Positions 51,319 to 53,446 of a DNA stretch of 53,446 bases are shown here, piece by piece. This DNA comes from Exilispira sp964581895 (GTDB lineage Bacteria > Spirochaetota > JAAYUW01). Location of the stretch: contig CAZOPR010000011.1 in NCBI GenBank assembly GCA_964581895.1, positions 1 to 53,446 on the forward strand. Direction: 5' to 3'. Under the pieces are notes generated by a model. It worked only from the letters and a program-made list of their open reading frames with translations, did not search any database and had not been told where the DNA came from. Both the position numbers and the translations under genes were made by a program. Numbering within the stretch: the first letter of the stretch is position 1; every line of letters starts with the position of its first letter.

Positions 51319-51763
51319 TTAGTCTATTAATTTTGTCAAAGCCTTGAATAGTTAAAGTTTTTGGTTTAAAAATAATTATTATAAGAAAATCCTTCAAAGA
51401 AGGAAAAAATATATACAAACTAATATTAGAACAATTTTCAAAAACTTTTTAAACCAAATGTTAGAAGAAATTATGTTGAACAAAGGGGAATAATATTTTT
51501 GGGATGGTAATTTTAAGCTACCTTTAAATTTGTGAAAGAAAGAAAGTTATTTTTATGCTTGATGATGTAATAAAAGCATTGTTTTGTGCTGGATTAAGTG
51601 CTATAAAAGTAGCAAAATGTAATAAAAAACCTTGTACTAAGTTCTATGTTAGTGACAAGAATTTAAAATATCAAAACAGAAAGCTAAGATACTCTTTATT
51701 TATTGAGTAGGCTTTTAATAAATGAAAACTTTCAAAGCTTTCACACAATTATCTTGACATTAC
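51319..51763 (+). mobile_element. Deleted IS256-family remnant
   Basis: This 445-bp relic of an IS like the one at 28418 lies in the opposite orientation. Its left side carries the end variant GTCAAAGCCTTGAA and leader, then codons matching transposase residues 2-25 with the start codon lost, residues 58-115 with stops, and residues 344-366. Its right side ends in ACACAATTATCTTGACATTA. The jump from about residue 115 to 344 falls at a shared AGTG, which suggests a deletion between short direct repeats. With the solitary end at 19789 it represents an older subfamily. The remaining DNA from 51232 to 51953 has no gene. Confidence 0.9.
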
Positions 51764-51860
51764 GAAATTTTTCAAAAATTCATTTTTCATAGATTTGTTT
51801 TTCAAACTATTTATTTATTAAAAAATTGAAAAAGAAATTTTAGATATTTATAAATTCAAA

Positions 51861-51908
51861 TATTAACAAGATTGCATATTAACACGATTAAGTATTAACA
51901 GAAACGCA
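51861..51908. repeat. 16-bp tandem repeat, three units
   Basis: Three units of TATTAACA plus eight variable bases start at 51861, 51877 and 51893. They lie between the IS256 remnant and the IS1182-type pseudogene and may be part of the latter's end. Confidence 0.65.
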
Positions 51909-51953
51909 AAAGATTAAATCATGAGACTCCTGAAAAAAGAAATATTTTAAATT

Positions 51954-53446
51954 TCAAATTTCAAATATTATATTTTTTTTATTCATAGTAATTAAAAAAA
52001 GAGATTTTAAAAAATTATTATAAAAACTAATTAACTTTTTCAAAAAAAGAATGATTTTTTTGCAAATTGAAACATTATCCCCTAAATAACAATTATTTTC
52101 AAAATTTTTATAATTTTCTTTTACAATGAAAGCAGATCTTTCATAAGCTTTTTCAAAATAAGTTAATATTCTTCCAAAGTTCATTGCATATGCTTGCAAG
52201 ATAATAATAATTCTTATATTTTCTTTTCCCCTAAATCTTATTTTATCCTTGTAACAACATGTTTTTATTTGTTTCATACTGCTTTCACTGAAAGCTTCAT
52301 TTTTCCATGCCTTATTTTTAATATTATCATTTAATGATTTTAAGATATTAATTTTCCTTAAATATGACTTTTTTACTTTCATGTAATAATTGCTTTTTCC
52401 TTTTTTAATAAGACAAATATCCTTCTTTTCACAATGTTCACAAGCAAATTTTGCAAAAATAACTTTTATGCTATTGGGATATTCTTTGGTTCCAACTGGT
52501 TCATAACCATATGGGCATTTAATAATACTATCTTCCTTTATTTCAAAATCAGATAACTTTATTTTGTTATTTCCTCTTTCCTGTCCCTTAAAACCTGTTA
52601 ATATTAGATTTATATCATTCTCTTTTGCAACTTTTGCAACCTGCTGTTCATCATAACCCCCATCAGCATATATTGTTTTAACATCATTCCCTTTTAGTTC
52701 TTCTATTTTTGATTCCAATATTTTCCCATCCGATTCTATGTTTTGTGATACATCTACATCTGTAACTATATTAAATATGTTTTCTGTATCCGCTGTTTCT
52801 ATTAATGTTGTGCAATATCCTTTACTTTCAATTTTACCTTTCTTACGATAAGTCTTTTTGCGATCATGTGGACTTTGGATAAACTATTTAATATCTTTGC
52901 TATCTTTTGGTTCAACTATTTTGGTATCTTCAACAATATTAAATTGCTGATAAAGTAAATTTTCTAATGTCTTAAATTCTGCTAATTTATTAACTTCGCT
53001 ATTATTTAAATACTTTTTATAATCTATGTAATTATAACTTGTATATCTTCAAGTTCCTTATTAAACTCTTCTTTTTTTAATTTATAACAATAATTTTCAG
53101 AATCGCTACCTATATACTTTTCAATTTCTTTTTCATATCTTTCTATTTTTAATTTTTTATAAAATTTCTTAAATGTTTCTATGCAAAGTTCAAGTCTGCT
53201 CATACTTTTAATGTTTGACAAGAAAAATGTAGAATCAAGTCGCTCTTCTTTATTGCTTATATTATATTTCATACTTATTTTTTTGTTCAATTCATCAAAA
53301 CTTTTTTAGCAAATCTTCACCAGTTTTTTCTTTGTACTCTAATAATCTTTTTTTGAAATTGTAATATGTCCTTGATATGTCATAATACTGATCAAAATCT
53401 TTTAATCCAAGTAAAAATCTCAACATTATATTATAGTTATATTGCT
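51954..53446 (-). pseudogene. IS1182-type DDE transposase, decayed and cut by window edge
   Basis: Read leftward, the frame enters from the window edge (MLRFLLGLKDFDQYYDIS near 53370-53426), shifts near 53305, continues as KEERLDSTFFLSNIKSMSRL (53024-53290), shifts again near 53040, meets an in-frame TAG near 52892 just before FIQSPHDRKKTYRKKGK, and runs to 51954. The family marks are TIYADGGYDEQQV (second catalytic Asp), the cysteine cluster FACEHCEKKDIC, and NEAFSESSMKQIK with FRGKENIR (catalytic Glu region). Two frameshifts and one stop make it inactive. The last 60 residues are Phe/Asn/Lys-rich and weakly conserved. The 5' end lies outside the window. Confidence 0.85.

Noticed and set aside
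1..53446. tRNA, rRNA or riboswitch
   Set aside because: In such A/T-rich DNA structured RNAs should appear as G/C-rich islands. Apart from the two G-rich motifs I saw none, and those have no cloverleaf or known aptamer features.

Overview
The window is a very A/T-rich bacterial chromosome segment. Coding density is moderate, lysine, asparagine and isoleucine dominate the proteins, and arginine is mostly AGA. The cell is a flagellated diderm: there are rod genes flgF and flgG, signal-peptide outer-membrane barrels, lipoproteins, and a Lol/MacB-type ABC operon with a LolA-like partner. The gene content (three M42 peptidases, FeoB, a molybdenum hydroxylase, ornithine/lysine decarboxylase) suits an anaerobic, protein- or purine-using heterotroph. 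A spirochaete-like lineage is my best guess, inferred from gene content only. I saw no tRNA, rRNA or CRISPR array.

Layout. 1-729: gene-free, with short tandem repeats and a G-rich motif. 730-9923 (minus strand): an orphan protein, three tandem M42 aminopeptidases, and three tandem paralogues of an unrecognised exported HExxH protein family whose middle copy has lost the motif. A second G-rich motif of the same kind lies at 9990-10016, so the block is bracketed. 10102-18405: Tex with a long charged N-terminal extension, a glycosyltransferase, an ornithine/lysine decarboxylase (convergent), and a DtxR-type regulator followed by feoB. 18530-21394 (minus): thrC and thrB, separated by tandem repeats and an insertion-sequence end. 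21573-27458 (minus): an ABC ATPase, two FtsX-type permeases, a LolA-like protein and an outer-membrane barrel, probably one envelope-spanning export unit.

27818-34207 (plus): two small paralogous barrel proteins, an active and an inactive M16 peptidase homologue, and an inositol-monophosphatase-family enzyme. The two barrel genes are separated by an intact IS256-family element (28418-29662). Its perfect 8-bp target duplication lets the empty site be rebuilt: the element landed in the loop of the intrinsic terminator of the first barrel gene. The element's own terminal repeat can base-pair with the transposase ribosome-binding site.

34295-36076 (minus): a lone peptide-binding protein. 36342-47770 (plus): an enlarged DUF2400 protein, then a likely purine-hydroxylase locus: threonine-synthase-like PLP enzyme, MocA, molybdenum subunit, 2Fe-2S subunit, a MNT/HEPN pair with a damaged HEPN, FAD subunit, a second PLP lyase, and XdhC. 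47801-47960 is a 20-bp tandem array. 48115-51231: flgF, flgG and a SpoIID-domain protein. The right end holds a deleted relative of the IS256 element and a decayed IS1182-type transposase that runs off the window.

A theme across the window is in-frame low-complexity expansion of otherwise ordinary enzymes (Tex, ThrB, DUF2400, MocA, the threonine-synthase-like enzyme, SpoIID), together with many short tandem arrays between genes. The most promising undescribed items are the triplicated HExxH family, the molybdenum hydroxylase locus with two PLP enzymes and an embedded MNT/HEPN pair, and the ABC/LolA-like/barrel operon. Functions are read from motifs by eye; no database search was possible.
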